From positions 1-8,088 of the forward strand of contig JAZLIC010000148.1 of assembly GCA_045617225.1 (NCBI GenBank): a DNA stretch of 8,088 bases. The letters run 5' to 3'. Made by a program: the position numbers and the translations under genes. A model generated the notes under the pieces. It ran no database searches. It saw only the letters and a program-made list of their open reading frames with translations, and was not told the origin of the DNA. Below, one piece after another: positions 1 to 5,655 of the stretch (its first letter is position 1; every line of letters starts with the position of its first letter). The stretch comes from JAZLIC01 sp045617225 (lineage in GTDB: Bacteria; Bacillota; Clostridia; Monoglobales; Monoglobaceae).

Positions 1-362
1 GCCGGCATACGAATTCCTACCGTATCAAGCCCTGCCGTTACAGAGTCGGATATACAATCCCTTCTCTTTAATATTATGGTAAGAGGTCCCGGCCAAAACT
101 TTTCCGCAAGAGTATATGCACTATCCGGAATATCTTTTGCCAAGTCCTCAATCATATCTATGCTTGAAATATGAACGATAAGTGGGTTATCGGACGGTCT
201 GCCCTTAGCCGAAAAGATATTCTTTACTGCATCGGGATTTAATGCATCTGCACCCAAACCGTAGACGGTTTCCGTGGGAAAAACCACAAGCCCGCCCTCT
301 TTTATTATTGATGCGGCTTTATTTAAGTCTGCATCAGATGTGCCAAGCACCTTTGTTTCCAT
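1..362 (-). CDS. tsaC: L-threonylcarbamoyladenylate synthase (TsaC/Sua5/YrdC family), 3' part missing
   Basis: Family role: makes threonylcarbamoyl-AMP from threonine, bicarbonate and ATP in the cytoplasm, the first step of t6A37 modification of tRNAs reading ANN codons. Seen: 120 codons from ATG (362-360), open to the left edge. The family signatures are clear: VVFPTETVYGLGADA around residues 26-40, KGRPSDNPLIVH at 53-64, and FWPGPLT at 89-95. The start is supported by an AAGGTGG-like ribosome binding site (378-370) about 8 bases upstream. The gene follows prfA by 26 bases on the same strand, so it is probably the last visible gene of the secA-prfB-prfA operon. Because the C-terminus is outside the window, I cannot say whether it is the short TsaC form (YrdC domain only) or the longer Sua5 form with an extra C-terminal domain. 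Family assignment is secure; the subtype is open. Confidence 0.95.
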   Translation of the reverse strand, partial: METKVLGTSDADLNKAASIIKEGGLVVFPTETVYGLGADALNPDAVKNIFSAKGRPSDNPLIVHISSIDMIEDLAKDIPDSAYTLAEKFWPGPLTIILKRRDCISDSVTAGLDTVGIRMP

Positions 363-369
363 CTTTTCG

Positions 370-378
370 CCCCACCTT
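370..378 (-). promoter_or_regulatory. Ribosome binding site of tsaC
   Basis: The minus strand reads AAGGTGGGG here, a one-mismatch version of AAGGAGG, about 8 bases before the ATG at 362. It fixes the tsaC start and lies just past the hairpin that spans the prfA stop, so the hairpin would not bury it. Confidence 0.7.
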
Positions 379-380
379 CA

Positions 381-402
381 CACAAGGCTTATTCCCCTTG
401 TG
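381..402 (-). repeat. Small hairpin across the prfA stop codon
   Basis: A perfect 7-base inverted repeat, CACAAGG (381-387) and CCTTGTG (396-402), encloses an 8-base loop. One more G-U pair is possible in the RNA. The prfA stop TAA (391-389) lies in the loop. No U-tract follows on the minus strand, so it is not a standard intrinsic terminator. It could slow 3' exonucleases or tune coupling between prfA and tsaC, but the stem is short and chance is possible. Confidence 0.4.
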
Positions 403-1462
403 CTTTTAATTTTTCGCTCTGGTCTGTCGTAATAAGTGCGTCAATAATCTCATCAAGGTCGCCATTCATAATCTGTTCCAATTTATAAAGGGTAAGCCCT
501 ATTCTATGGTCGGTCATACGGCCTTGCGGGAAGTTGTATGTGCGAATACGCTCACTTCTGTCGCCTGTACCTACCTGACTTTTTCTGTCTGCGGCTATTG
601 CATCATTACGCTCCTGTTGCATTTTGTCATAGAGTCTTGAACGCAACATTTTCATTGCCGCTTCTCTGTTTTTGTGTTGAGAACGCTCATCCTGACAGGT
701 AACAACCATTCCTGTCGGCTTATGCGTGATACGAATTGCGGACTCGGTCTTGTTGATATGCTGACCGCCTGCACCGCTTGAACGGTAGGTATCAATCTCC
801 AAATCATCAGGATTTATCTCTACCTCTACATCGTCAACCTCAGGCAAAACCGCAACTGTAACGGTTGAAGTATGAATTCGTCCGCTTGACTCCGTTTCAG
901 GCACACGCTGAACACGATGCACACCGCTTTCAAATTTAAGTCTACTATATGCGCCATCGCCTTCAATCATAAAAGTTATTTCTTTTATTCCGCCGATACC
1001 GATTTCACTAAGGCTTAGCACCTCTGTTTTCCAACGCTTACTGTCGGCATACATACTATACATACGATAAAGGTCGCCCGCAAAAAGTGCCGCTTCATCA
1101 CCACCTGCGCCACCGCGGATTTCCACCATAACATTCTTGTCGTCGTTGGGGTCTTTGGGGAGAAGTAATATTTTAAGTTCTTCTTCTATGCGTGCAATGT
1201 TATCTTTTGCTTCGCGCATCTCATCGGAGAGCATTTCCTTAAACTCTTTATCGGTTTCAGGGTCGTCCATCATAAGCTTTGCATCTTCAATTGTTTCCTT
1301 ATTTTTAAGATACTCTCTGTATTTTTCAACAATAGGCGTCATATCCGAATGTTCTTTACAAAGCTTACGCCAAGTTTCTTGGTCTGCAATAATTTCAGGG
1401 TCACTGATTTTCTTTGCAAGTTCTTCATACTGTGCTTCTAAAAATGATAATTTTTCAAACAT
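389..1462 (-). CDS. prfA: Peptide chain release factor 1 (RF1)
   Basis: RF1 recognises UAA and UAG in the ribosomal A site and triggers hydrolysis of peptidyl-tRNA. The 357-residue product has the normal length. The tripeptide anticodon region reads P188-E189-T190 in VQRVPETESSGR, the P-x-T signature that separates RF1 from RF2. The catalytic GGQ is at 232-234 inside RSSGAGGQHINKTE. The N-terminal part (about 1-105) is the helical domain 1, with acidic coiled-coil-like segments. The ATG at 1462 is preceded by AAGGAG with a 6-base spacer. The gene lies 14 bases after the prfB stop and 26 bases before tsaC. In many Bacillota prfA is followed by prmC, whose product methylates the GGQ glutamine; here tsaC follows directly. 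Residues 224-248 around GGQ are identical to the matching part of the neighbouring RF2. No defect is visible. Confidence 0.98.
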   Translation of the reverse strand: MFEKLSFLEAQYEELAKKISDPEIIADQETWRKLCKEHSDMTPIVEKYREYLKNKETIEDAKLMMDDPETDKEFKEMLSDEMREAKDNIARIEEELKILLLPKDPNDDKNVMVEIRGGAGGDEAALFAGDLYRMYSMYADSKRWKTEVLSLSEIGIGGIKEITFMIEGDGAYSRLKFESGVHRVQRVPETESSGRIHTSTVTVAVLPEVDDVEVEINPDDLEIDTYRSSGAGGQHINKTESAIRITHKPTGMVVTCQDERSQHKNREAAMKMLRSRLYDKMQQERNDAIAADRKSQVGTGDRSERIRTYNFPQGRMTDHRIGLTLYKLEQIMNGDLDEIIDALITTDQSEKLKAQGE

Positions 1463-1468
1463 AAGTTT

Positions 1469-1474
1469 CTCCTT
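1469..1474 (-). promoter_or_regulatory. Ribosome binding site of prfA, next to the prfB stop
   Basis: The minus strand reads AAGGAG, 6 bases before the prfA ATG and only 2 bases after the prfB stop (1479-1477). A ribosome ending on prfB would cover this site, so translational coupling of RF1 synthesis to RF2 synthesis is plausible. The coupling is inferred from spacing only. Confidence 0.8.
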
Positions 1475-1476
1475 TT

Positions 1477-2590
1477 TTAAAGTTCGCCACGGGATTTTGC
1501 CTTTAAATAAGCGTTAACAAATCCGTCAATGTCACCGTCCATCACTGCGCCTACATTACCCATCTCAAAATTTGTGCGATGGTCTTTTACCATATTATAT
1601 GGGTGGAATACATAGGAGCGTATTTGGTTTCCCCATCCTATTTCCGTCTGCGCACCTTTTATATCATCTATCTTTTCTTTCTGCTCACGTTCCGCAATTT
1701 CTACCAACTTCGATTTTAAAACCTTCATTGCAGAGTCCTTATTTTTATGCTGTGAACGCTCATTCTGACAGGTAACGACAATTCCCGTAGGTATATGCGT
1801 TATACGGATTGCGGACTCCGTCTTATTGATATGCTGACCGCCAGCTCCGCTTGAACGATAGGTGTCTATACGCAAATCCTCAGGATTTATCTGTACTTCT
1901 ATGTCATCATCAATTTCAGGCACTACCTCGCAGGAAGCAAAGGAAGTATGTCTGCGTGCCGCCGAATCAAACGGAGAAATACGCACCAATCTATGCACAC
2001 CTTTTTCGGACTTTGCATATCCATAAGCATTTAAGCCGATTATGGAAAAAGTTACACTCTTTATTCCTGCTTCTTCACCGTCTAAAAAATCTATAACTTC
2101 CGTGGTAAAGCCTTTGCGTTCTGCCCATCTTGTATACATACGATAAAGCATTTCACACCAATCCTGTGCCTCGGTACCGCCGGCACCGCTGTGCAAGGTT
2201 ATAATGGCATTATTCTTATCATACTTACCCGAGAGCAATGTTTCAAGCTTCATTTCCTCAAAGGTTTCACAAAGATTTTTATAACCTTCCTTTACTTCGG
2301 GCAACAAACTCTCGTCCTCTTCTTCGTTTGCAAGTTCGATTAAAGTTTTTAAATCCTCCCAGTCGCTATACAGAGAGTCAAAACGCTCAATCCTTGCACG
2401 AAGTCCTTTTATCTTTTGAAGGACCTTGCCTGCCGCTTCCATATCGGTATAAAAATCTGCCTCCGCACTCTTATTTTCAAGAGATGCAAGTTCTTCTTCG
2501 GTTTTACCTAAGTTAAAGTGAATCCCTCAATTCTAAAATTCCTTTTTCCATTCCGCTTACGCCTTGAATGTACTCATCAAATGCAATCAC
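1477..2590 (-). CDS. prfB: Peptide chain release factor 2 (RF2), made by programmed +1 frameshift at codon 26
   Basis: RF2 recognises UAA and UGA and releases the finished chain. The gene is read in two frames. Frame one starts at GTG (2590-2588) and runs 25 codons (product begins MIAFDEY, ends LRDSL) to an in-frame TAA at 2515-2513. A +1 shift on CTT (2518-2516) continues with AAC (2514-2512) to the TAA at 1479-1477. The joined product is 370 residues, normal for RF2. Numbered this way the specificity motif SPF falls at 205-207, GGQ at 250-252 and Ser at 246, the same numbers as E. coli. The largest single-frame ORF, from ATG 2442, would lose 49 residues of domain 1 and has no suitable ribosome binding site. 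The GTG start is chosen because AAGGA lies 10 bases upstream and the product then begins like clostridial RF2. An in-frame GTG at 2599 is too close to that site. Odd: the stop in the shift site is UAA, not UGA. Confidence 0.95.
2512..2527 (-). promoter_or_regulatory. prfB recoding site: AGG GAT TCA CTT TAA C
   Basis: Autoregulatory +1 frameshift site of RF2. The minus strand shows AGG (2527-2525), slippery codon CTT (2518-2516), stop TAA (2515-2513) and the following C (2512). In E. coli the same site is AGG GGG TAT CTT TGA C, with AGG in the same register six bases before CTT. When release is slow, the CTT-decoding tRNA slips one base forward and RF2 is completed. Here the stop is UAA and the internal Shine-Dalgarno is weaker (AGGGAU against AGGGGGU). 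The position (codon 26), the CTT and the trailing C are all kept, which argues for a real site and not a random frameshift mutation. Confidence 0.88.
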
Positions 2591-2600
2591 TTTTTTCACA

Positions 2601-2605
2601 TCCTT
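2601..2605 (-). promoter_or_regulatory. Ribosome binding site of prfB, overlapping the secA stop
   Basis: AAGGA on the minus strand overlaps the secA TAA (2606-2604) and lies 10 bases before the GTG at 2590. This supports the GTG at 2590 over the GTG at 2599, which would leave one base of spacing. The overlap suggests coupling of prfB to secA translation. Confidence 0.65.
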
Positions 2606-5363
2606 ATTGTTCCTTGTCTATACAACAATTCTTATATTTCTTACCGCTTCCGCATGGGCATGGGTCATTCCTGCCCACCTTATTAACACGACGGACAGGC
2701 TTTTTGGTAACCGTTCCGTCACCACCGAAATTCTCGGAAACAGGCTTTGCAACCTGTGTACGCTCTATTCTTGACTGCGGCACAACATGGAAAAGGTGCT
2801 TTACGGTATCCTCTTTAATAGAGTCTATCATTTCCTCAAACATATCCATTGCCTCAAACTTATACTCAATAACAGGGTCACGTTGTGCATAAGCACGAAG
2901 ATTTATTCCCTGTCTGAGCTGTTCCATATTGTCTATATGGTCCATCCACTTTTGGTCAACAACTCTAAGAAGGAGTACACGTTCAACCTCACGCATTGCC
3001 TCGCCGAATTCCGCTTCCTTCTCTCTATAACGCTTGGTTACGGTTTCCAATAAATATTCTTTTAGGCGTTCTGCCGTCATTTTATCAATTTCAACATCGG
3101 TAAATTCAAGTGTATCAGGAGGAAGTTCGCCGAATACTTCGTTTAAATGTTCACCAAGGCCTGCCCAATCCCATTCTTCCGGAATATGTGCGTCACCAAT
3201 ATGCATAGAAATAATATTTTCAACAACTGCAGAAATCATATTTTGGATATATCCAGCCATATCTTCGCCGTCTAATACCTGATTGCGTTGGGTATATATC
3301 ATTTCTCTTTGTTGGTTGTTGACATCATCATATTGAAGCACGTGTTTTCTTATATCAAAGTTTCTGCCCTCAACACGTTGTTGTGCGGTTTCAATTGCTC
3401 CGCTGAGCATTTTGCTTTCTATTGCTTCGCCTTCCTCAAAGCCAAAGGTTTCCATAAGGCGATTTATGCGCTCGGGTGCAAAAAGACGCATTAAGTCATC
3501 TTCAAGCGAGATGAAAAATCTTGACTTACCTTCATCGCCCTGACGACCTGAACGACCGCGGAGCTGATTATCAATACGCCTGCTTTCGTGGCGTTCCGTA
3601 CCTATTATATAAAGTCCGCCTGCCTCTAATACTTCTTTCTGCTCAGGCTCAATTGCCTTTTTAAACTCTGACAAAAGGCTACGGAAGGTTTCCCTTGCGC
3701 TTATAATTTCCGGGTCATCTGTTTCCGCAAAGCCTGTTGCCTGTACTATAAGCTCATCACTAAATCCTTGCTTTTCCATTTCGTGCTTCGCCATAAATTC
3801 CGCATTACCGCCAAGCACAATATCTGTACCACGACCTGCCATATTAGTAGCAATGGTAACTGCACCTTTTTTACCTGCCTGTGCAACAATCTCCGCCTCT
3901 TTATCGTGGAACTTTGCATTAAGGACATTATGTGCAATACCACGCTTGCGAAGAAGCGCACTAAGCTTTTCTGATTTTTCGATTGTAACCGTACCGATAA
4001 GCACAGGTTGACCTTTTGCGTGTGCTTTTTCTACTTCATCTATTACCGCATTGAATTTCTCGTTCTCGCTTCTGTAAACGCAGTCCGACATATCACTGCG
4101 GGCAAGAGGTTTGTTCGTGGGGATAACAATTACGTCAAGCTTATATATTTCCTGGAACTCTTCTTCCTCGGTCTGGGCGGTACCTGTCATACCGGACAGC
4201 TTTTTGTAAAGTCTGAAAAAGTTCTGGAATGTAATAGTCGCAAGCGTTTTGCTCTCATTTTCAACCTTTACGCCTTCCTTTGCCTCAATAGCTTGATGCA
4301 GGCCGTCACTATAACGTCTGCCGAGCATCATACGGCCCGTAAACTCATCAACGATAATTACCTCTCCATCTTTTACGACATAATCCTTATCACGCTTCAT
4401 AACTCCAATCGCCTTAATTGCCTGATTGATATGATGTGAAAGTGTCATATTTGCAGGGTCGGTCAAATTCTCTACATTAAATGCCGCCTCTGCCTTCTTT
4501 ACGCCCTGTGCGGTAAGGATTGCAGTATGTGCTTTTTCATCAACGATATAATCTATATCTCGGTATTCCTCATCATTGTCAAGCTCTGCCTTTGAGTCCG
4601 TTTCAACAACCTTTTTGAATTTAAGTCCCTTTGCGAAACGGTCTGCCTGCATATAAAGGTCGGTTGACTTATCACCAACGCCGGAAATAATAAGCGGTGT
4701 ACGTGCCTCATCAACTAAAATACTATCAACCTCGTCCACGATTGCATAGGTATGACCACGTTGAACTTTTTGCTCTTTATATATAACCATATTATCACGC
4801 AGATAATCAAAGCCCATCTCGTTATTTGTGCCATAGGTAATATCGGCATTGTATGCTTCCTTACGCTCATCATTATCCTTTTCGTGAATCACAAGGCCTA
4901 CCGTTAAACCTAAAAAGTTATAAAGCTTACCCATCCACTCACTATCACGCTTTGCAAGATAGTCATTAACCGTAACGATATGCACACCCTTGCCCGTCAG
5001 CGCATTAAGATAAGCCGGCAAGGTTGCAACCAAGGTCTTACCTTCACCTGTTTTCATCTCTGCAATTCGTCCCTGATGGAGAACAATAGAGCCGATAATC
5101 TGAACAGGAAAATGCTTCATACCGAGAACACGCCAAGATGCCTCTCTGCAAACTGCAAATGCCTCCGGGAGCAAGCTATCCAAGCTTTCGCCGTTATTTA
5201 TTCTCGCCTTGAACTTATCCGTCATTTCACGAAGCTCTGCATCGCTCTTTTTTCCCATTTCACTTTCATACGAAAGAACCTGTTCCATAATAGGACGTAT
5301 TTTTTTAAGTTCACGGTCACTGTATGTACCGATAACCTTTTCAACAACTTCTTTAAAGCCCAT
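2604..5363 (-). CDS. secA: Protein translocase ATPase SecA
   Basis: SecA is the ATP-driven motor that pushes preproteins through SecYEG at the membrane. The product is 919 residues from ATG 5363. Visible landmarks: Walker A in MKTGEGKT (103-110), Walker B DEVD (210-213), preprotein cross-linking domain about 220-370, LSGMTGTA (389-396) opening the second nucleotide-binding domain, TNMAGRGTDI (506-515), and the arginine-rich RGRSGRQGDEG near 601-611. Helical scaffold and wing regions follow. The C-terminal zinc/SecB-type motif has C902, C904, C913 and C914 (CPCGSG...NCC), close to the end. A longer reading from TTG at 5378 adds five residues, but that TTG is part of the Shine-Dalgarno (GGAGGT, 5376-5371), so the ATG is preferred. 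prfB follows after 13 bases, a common pairing in Bacillota. The gene is divergent from an exported SLH protein, a likely client. No damaged motif is seen. Confidence 0.98.
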   Translation of the reverse strand: MGFKEVVEKVIGTYSDRELKKIRPIMEQVLSYESEMGKKSDAELREMTDKFKARINNGESLDSLLPEAFAVCREASWRVLGMKHFPVQIIGSIVLHQGRIAEMKTGEGKTLVATLPAYLNALTGKGVHIVTVNDYLAKRDSEWMGKLYNFLGLTVGLVIHEKDNDERKEAYNADITYGTNNEMGFDYLRDNMVIYKEQKVQRGHTYAIVDEVDSILVDEARTPLIISGVGDKSTDLYMQADRFAKGLKFKKVVETDSKAELDNDEEYRDIDYIVDEKAHTAILTAQGVKKAEAAFNVENLTDPANMTLSHHINQAIKAIGVMKRDKDYVVKDGEVIIVDEFTGRMMLGRRYSDGLHQAIEAKEGVKVENESKTLATITFQNFFRLYKKLSGMTGTAQTEEEEFQEIYKLDVIVIPTNKPLARSDMSDCVYRSENEKFNAVIDEVEKAHAKGQPVLIGTVTIEKSEKLSALLRKRGIAHNVLNAKFHDKEAEIVAQAGKKGAVTIATNMAGRGTDIVLGGNAEFMAKHEMEKQGFSDELIVQATGFAETDDPEIISARETFRSLLSEFKKAIEPEQKEVLEAGGLYIIGTERHESRRIDNQLRGRSGRQGDEGKSRFFISLEDDLMRLFAPERINRLMETFGFEEGEAIESKMLSGAIETAQQRVEGRNFDIRKHVLQYDDVNNQQREMIYTQRNQVLDGEDMAGYIQNMISAVVENIISMHIGDAHIPEEWDWAGLGEHLNEVFGELPPDTLEFTDVEIDKMTAERLKEYLLETVTKRYREKEAEFGEAMREVERVLLLRVVDQKWMDHIDNMEQLRQGINLRAYAQRDPVIEYKFEAMDMFEEMIDSIKEDTVKHLFHVVPQSRIERTQVAKPVSENFGGDGTVTKKPVRRVNKVGRNDPCPCGSGKKYKNCCIDKEQ

Positions 5364-5370
5364 ATATTTT

Positions 5371-5376
5371 ACCTCC
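5371..5376 (-). promoter_or_regulatory. Ribosome binding site of secA, decides the start
   Basis: GGAGGT on the minus strand, with 7 bases to the ATG at 5363. It overlaps an in-frame TTG (5378-5376) that a gene finder could take as the start. A codon cannot start translation inside its own ribosome binding site, and nothing better lies further upstream. Confidence 0.9.
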
Positions 5377-5410
5377 AAAATTCGCTAACTGTAAATACAT
5401 AAATCACCAC

Positions 5411-5423
5411 TTTACATATTGTA
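5411..5423 (-). repeat. 13-base inverted repeat, secA-side copy (possible operator)
   Basis: Read toward secA the sequence is TACAATATGTAAA, identical to the plus-strand sequence at 5608-5620 on the SLH side. It begins 3 bases after the predicted secA -10 box, so it covers the likely transcription start. The core TACA-ATA-TGTA is itself a dyad, as expected of a site for a dimeric regulator. No known regulator is assigned. Confidence 0.55.
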
Positions 5424-5426
5424 TCT

Positions 5427-5455
5427 ATTCTACCACTTCTTTGACATTATTGCAA
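5427..5455 (-). promoter_or_regulatory. Candidate sigma-A promoter of the secA-prfB-prfA-tsaC operon
   Basis: On the minus strand: -35 TTGCAA (5455-5450), 17-base spacer, -10 TAGAAT (5432-5427). They match consensus at 4 of 6 and 5 of 6 positions with ideal spacing. The start of transcription would be near 5420, giving a leader of roughly 57 bases before the secA ATG. No terminator or riboswitch-like structure is obvious in the leader. Confidence 0.6.
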
Positions 5456-5543
5456 GATATATTTATCTATTTTAGGTCATTTTGGAAACAAATTATACAA
5501 CATTTGGTTATTTCTAACTTAAAAATCCCAAGATGTGTACTTC

Positions 5544-5576
5544 GTAACACAAATGTAACCCAATTGTTATACTCAT
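5544..5576 (+). repeat. Tandem 11-base direct repeats upstream of the SLH-gene promoter
   Basis: GTAACACAAAT (5544-5554) is followed directly by GTAACCCAATT (5555-5565), 9 of 11 identical, then a weaker third unit GTTATACTCAT (5566-5576). The 11-base period is about one helical turn, the spacing typical of direct-repeat sites for response regulators. They lie ahead of an extended -10 promoter that lacks a good -35, where an activator would act. The role is inferred. Confidence 0.35.
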
Positions 5577-5588
5577 TCTTATTTGTTA

Positions 5589-5597
5589 TGTTATAAT
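5589..5597 (+). promoter_or_regulatory. Candidate extended -10 promoter of the SLH gene
   Basis: TGTTATAAT is a perfect TGnTATAAT extended -10 element. No convincing -35 lies 16-18 bases upstream (the register reads ATACTC), which fits an extended -10 promoter, possibly helped by an activator. Transcription would start near 5604, leaving a leader of about 50 bases before the ATG at 5656. Confidence 0.6.
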
Positions 5598-5607
5598 TAA
5601 AGCACAT

Positions 5608-5620
5608 TACAATATGTAAA
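5608..5620 (+). repeat. 13-base inverted repeat, SLH-side copy (possible operator)
   Basis: TACAATATGTAAA, the exact reverse complement of plus-strand 5411-5423. With the preceding T it forms TTACA-ATA-TGTAA, a perfect 5-base dyad around a 3-base centre. It starts 10 bases after the predicted -10 box and so lies at or just past the transcription start. The two copies are 184 bases apart and enclose both divergent promoters. Confidence 0.55.
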
Positions 5621-5641
5621 TAATTAAACAATATATATTTT

Positions 5642-5647
5642 AGGAGG
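5642..5647 (+). promoter_or_regulatory. Ribosome binding site of the SLH gene
   Basis: AGGAGG, a full match to the anti-Shine-Dalgarno, with 8 bases to the ATG at 5656. It implies strong translation, as expected for an abundant surface protein. Confidence 0.9.
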
Positions 5648-5655
5648 ATTGAAGA

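Noticed and set aside
1137..1517. Plus-strand open frame of 126 codons, and others of 67-143 codons at 1572-5402
   Set aside because: They lie antisense to prfA, prfB and secA, lack ribosome binding sites, and their compositions are those of reverse-frame shadows.
2388..2442. Internal ATG 2442 as the true start of prfB (321 residues)
   Set aside because: The nearest GGAGG is 17 bases away, the product would lose much of domain 1, and the upstream frames give a perfect RF2 N-terminus joined at a recognised slippery site.
2512..2518. prfB as a pseudogene or a plain frameshift error
   Set aside because: The break lies at the exact conserved codon, on CTT-stop-C with AGG in register, and the rest of the gene is intact with correct motif numbering. 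A base error in the T-run remains possible and is listed as a check.
3746..3961. Minus-strand 71-codon frame within secA
   Set aside because: It is an alternative frame inside the conserved SecA coding sequence with no ribosome binding site and no recognisable product.
5354..5400. Small leader ORF before secA (ATG 5400-5398, 15 codons, stop overlapping the secA start)
   Set aside because: Only a weak AGTGGTG-like site precedes it and no arrest-type motif is seen. It passes through the secA ribosome binding site. It may be chance; conservation would be needed to call it.
5441..5469. Plus-strand TTGACA (5441-5446) as a -35 box for the SLH gene
   Set aside because: The matching -10 position reads TATCTA, a poor fit, and the start would be nearly 180 bases before the gene. 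The extended -10 at 5589-5597 is better.
5492..5497. Minus-strand TATAAT at 5497-5492 as the secA promoter
   Set aside because: No -35 of any quality lies 16-18 bases upstream and the TG extension is misplaced by one base. It would also give a leader of over 120 bases. The TTGCAA-17-TAGAAT pair is preferred, though a second start is possible.
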